From the NCBI GenBank assembly GCA_002387845.1, contig DGLB01000034.1:152421-216420 (forward strand): 64,000 bases of DNA, in the 5' to 3' direction. Position 1 is the stretch's first letter, and every line of letters starts with the position of its first letter. This document shows positions 61,887 through 64,000 of this stretch, in pieces. The notes beneath the pieces were generated by a model. The model had not been told where the DNA came from and ran no database searches. It saw nothing but the letters and a program-made list of their open reading frames with translations. The translations under genes were made by a program, and so were the position numbers. The stretch comes from Stenotrophomonas maltophilia. GTDB lineage: Bacteria; Pseudomonadota; Gammaproteobacteria; Xanthomonadales; Xanthomonadaceae.

Positions 61887-63274
61887 AGCGCCGCCTCCAG
61901 ATAGGCATAGATGTAGTTGGAGCCGCCATCCACCGTGCCCAGCATCTGCGCCGAGCCGAAGATGCCGGACCGGTGCGAGATGCCCACGCCCAGGTACAGG
62001 TCGTGCCAGCGGCGGCTGCCGAAGATGTCGCCCAGGCTGATGTCGATGCTGGGATCGAGGTAGTTCAGCAGCTTGGAGGTATTGCGATCGCGTCGTGCCT
62101 GCGACTGCACTTCGGCATACGGCACGCGTTCGGCATAGGAAAGGCCGAAGCCAAAGCCGATCCGGGTCTTGACCCGATGCGACCACGGGAACCCGTAGTA
62201 GAACGCCTTCATGTAGGCATCGATCTGCCAGGCATCCGGCTGGTGCCCCTTCTCATCATGGCGCAGCACACCCACGTAACCGACCAGATCCAGCGGCCAG
62301 CCGTTCAGTCCTGAAACAAACGGCCGGCCCACATGCACGCCCCAGATATCGGTGGGATCTTCGTCGTTCAGATCGGTGCAGCTGAAGGTCATGATCTTGA
62401 CCATGTGGCAGCCATCCGCCGAATCGCGGCCGTAGAACACTTTGACGTAGGTTGGCGAGGTGGGCTCGTCCCAGCGCACCTGGCCGTTGCCGAAGTCGTA
62501 CGCCGCACCCAGCAACGCGCCCCACTGCACGCGGTCGTCCACCAGCGGGCTGTTGCGCACGGCGCTGGACGGCCGCGTGGCGTATACACCGCCCAGCAGG
62601 CTCCAGTGCTGCAGGAACCGATAGCGCGCGTACAGGCCGGCGGTCACGTCCAGCCCGGATCCGGCGGCATAGGCCGCGCGCTCTGCCGTGGCCTCGTACG
62701 GCTCCACGCCGAAGTAGTAGTCGTTCAGCTTGGCACTGCGCCATTCAAGGCTCAGTACCGGTTGCACGTCCCAGCGCGCTCCCCGCCAGAGGTATCCATA
62801 GCCCGCGCGCAGTTCGCTGCCTTTGGAGGTGCTGGAGATATCCTGGCGTGCGCTCAGGTCCCAGGTATGGCCCTCGTGCTTCCAGTAGTAGCGCGCGCCA
62901 AGATCGGCTTCTCCGTTGCGGGTACGCAGTCCTTCAAGAATCTCGGGGGTTTCGTCCTCCGGATACCCTTCCAGCCGTCGTTCGACGAACAGTTCCAGCC
63001 CCTGGTCTTCCTGCGTTGCCAGCCGCACACCGGCGGCATTGGAGCGCAGGAAGAAGCGCTCGCCTTCATACAGGTACAACGGCAGCAGATCGACACGGTC
63101 ATCCGCGCCCCGATACGGCGAGGACTCCACCCGCATCAGGAAGCCCAGCCCGGCACTGCCGGGCTCTTCCAGCAGCGTGCCCAGCATGGCGTCCTGTGCA
63201 ACCGCCGGGGAGACGCAGCCCACCGTGACCGCCCATGCCAGCAGTCGCCAGCGTCGGGTGCACCGCATGCCCAT
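61883..63274 (-). CDS. Long MipA/OmpV-family outer membrane protein
   Basis: A 463-residue protein with a signal peptide (cleavage near VAQD) and MipA/OmpV features (LGFLMRVESSPYRGADDRVD, YLYEGERFFLRSNAAGV, LRAGYGYLWRGARWDV), but about 200 residues longer than usual. The C-terminal part (about 300-463) contains LYLGVGISHRSGIFG and may be a second barrel; the HRS triplet recalls the HxS of PagL-type lipid A deacylases, which I only note as a possibility. Confidence 0.78.
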   Translation of the reverse strand: MGMRCTRRWRLLAWAVTVGCVSPAVAQDAMLGTLLEEPGSAGLGFLMRVESSPYRGADDRVDLLPLYLYEGERFFLRSNAAGVRLATQEDQGLELFVERRLEGYPEDETPEILEGLRTRNGEADLGARYYWKHEGHTWDLSARQDISSTSKGSELRAGYGYLWRGARWDVQPVLSLEWRSAKLNDYYFGVEPYEATAERAAYAAGSGLDVTAGLYARYRFLQHWSLLGGVYATRPSSAVRNSPLVDDRVQWGALLGAAYDFGNGQVRWDEPTSPTYVKVFYGRDSADGCHMVKIMTFSCTDLNDEDPTDIWGVHVGRPFVSGLNGWPLDLVGYVGVLRHDEKGHQPDAWQIDAYMKAFYYGFPWSHRVKTRIGFGFGLSYAERVPYAEVQSQARRDRNTSKLLNYLDPSIDISLGDIFGSRRWHDLYLGVGISHRSGIFGSAQMLGTVDGGSNYIYAYLEAAL

Positions 63275-63283
63275 GACACCCTC

Positions 63284-64000
63284 CTACTTGATGAAGTCGT
63301 ACTTCAATGCGGTCTGCACGCGGAACACGTCCGCGCTGGCTCCGCTCTGTTCCTGCAGCTTGCCGTACAGCACTTCCGCGCCCCAGCTCCAGCTCGGTGC
63401 CGGCTGCCAGATCAGGTTGGCGGCGGCGTAGTCGCTGCGCCGGAACACCGACGGGTCCAGCAGCGCATCACGTTCCAGATACAGCCGGCTCCAGGTCAGG
63501 GTGGAATGCCAGCGCTGCGACCAGCGATGCGTGTAGCCGACCCAGCCACCGTACTGTTGCAGGGTCTGCAGGTCGTTGTTGGCATCCACCACGCCATCCA
63601 GGTTCAAACCGCCCAGATCGCCGAGGTAGGCGGCGATGCCCTGCCCGCCCACCGCACCGAACACGAAATAGCTGCCGCTGCTGCCGCCCCAGGTGCCGCT
63701 GAAGGCCAGTCCCCCGGCGGTGGTGCCATCACTTCCCTCGCCGCTGTTGCGCGCCGAGTCGAATGCCAGGTAGCGCAGCACGCCGGCCAGCTGCACGCTG
63801 CCCCAGTCTGCTTCGTGCCGTGCAGCCAGCACCAGGTTCGGAGCGGCGGTGCGCGATTGCTGGGTGGCACCGGCCAGCTGCAGCTCCGGTGGGCGGTGTT
63901 CAGCAGCGATGATCAGCTGGTTGCCACCGCGCAGCGGAATGTACTGGCGGATGCTCGCCAGGCGGGCCGACGGCGACGCGCCGGGGCCGGCGAAATCCAG
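63284..64000 (-). CDS. DcaP-like outer membrane porin, 5' end outside window
   Basis: C-terminal 238 residues of a barrel protein, open to the window edge. Motifs (RLASIRQYIPLRGGNQLIIA, GGWVGYTHRWSQRWHSTLTW, YAAANLIWQPAPSWSWG, ending LKYDFIK) fit the DcaP-like trimeric porin family, which takes up aromatic and dicarboxylic compounds in Acinetobacter. Ends 9 bp before the MipA start on the same strand. Confidence 0.75.
   Translation of the reverse strand: MDFAGPGASPSARLASIRQYIPLRGGNQLIIAAEHRPPELQLAGATQQSRTAAPNLVLAARHEADWGSVQLAGVLRYLAFDSARNSGEGSDGTTAGGLAFSGTWGGSSGSYFVFGAVGGQGIAAYLGDLGGLNLDGVVDANNDLQTLQQYGGWVGYTHRWSQRWHSTLTWSRLYLERDALLDPSVFRRSDYAAANLIWQPAPSWSWGAEVLYGKLQEQSGASADVFRVQTALKYDFIK

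Noticed and set aside
1..64000. CRISPR arrays, rRNA genes and IS transposases
   Set aside because: No regularly spaced repeats, no rRNA-like blocks and no DDE or HUH transposase motifs were found by reading.

Overview
The window looks like chromosome from a high-GC gammaproteobacterium of the Xanthomonadaceae/Lysobacteraceae, most likely Stenotrophomonas. This is inferred from the codon use, the trehalose/glycogen operon layout, and the mix of MipA, DcaP-like, DUF4239, DUF202 and HdeD genes. No rRNA or CRISPR array is visible. One tRNA gene is present.

Layout. 1-4.4 kb: end of a trehalose/glycogen operon (treY, a DUF2934 gene, glgX). 4.4-8.3 kb: ClC channel, VIT-family transporter, small Cys-rich protein, and a coupled small ORF plus tyrosine phosphatase. 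8.3-11.7 kb: a tRNA-Lys(CUU) with atypical acceptor identity, an unrecognised 770-residue protein and a HAD phosphatase. 11.7-23 kb: accessory region with an exported TPR-CHAT protease next to an exported subtilisin-like protease, a DUF1353 lipoprotein, a tri-domain M15/SH3/GH75 wall-active protein without a signal peptide, and a set of secreted proteins (unknown, TonB-C, WG-repeat-like). 23-29.8 kb: Mrr-like nuclease, then paired oxidoreductases and regulators (MDR dehydrogenase/TetR, epimerase, AraC/SDR, LysR).

29.8-39.1 kb is a mobile, AT-richer island. It holds a GNAT acetyltransferase, a reverse transcriptase followed by a SLATT membrane protein (anti-phage RT type) with about 460 bp of structured noncoding DNA upstream, and a displaced copy of the lysR 3' end. 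Beyond that are the TcmP/three-Cys pair behind a broken tyrosine integrase, a lone QueC-like protein, and a Lys-rich protein with a Trypco1-like C-terminus. Homopolymer G/C tracts and nested inverted repeats lie between them.

39.1-64 kb returns to chromosomal content: CHAD protein, Rossmann protein, YcaC-like hydrolase/LysR and MipA. Then comes a five-gene coupled operon (periplasmic adaptor, RND pump, LpxO-like hydroxylase, response regulator, histidine kinase) divergent from an EptA-type phosphoethanolamine transferase, with TGTC-N7-TGTC repeats between them. After that are an alkyladenine glycosylase, the LigD/Ku end-joining pair, membrane and stress genes, an amidohydrolase, a second MipA and a partial DcaP-like porin.

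How genes work together: treY and glgX feed glycogen-derived dextrins into trehalose. The RND/LpxO-like/two-component operon and eptA look like one envelope-modification regulon. LigD and Ku make a two-protein NHEJ system. The RT-SLATT, TcmP, QueC-like and CHAT/subtilase modules are the best candidates for conflict systems.
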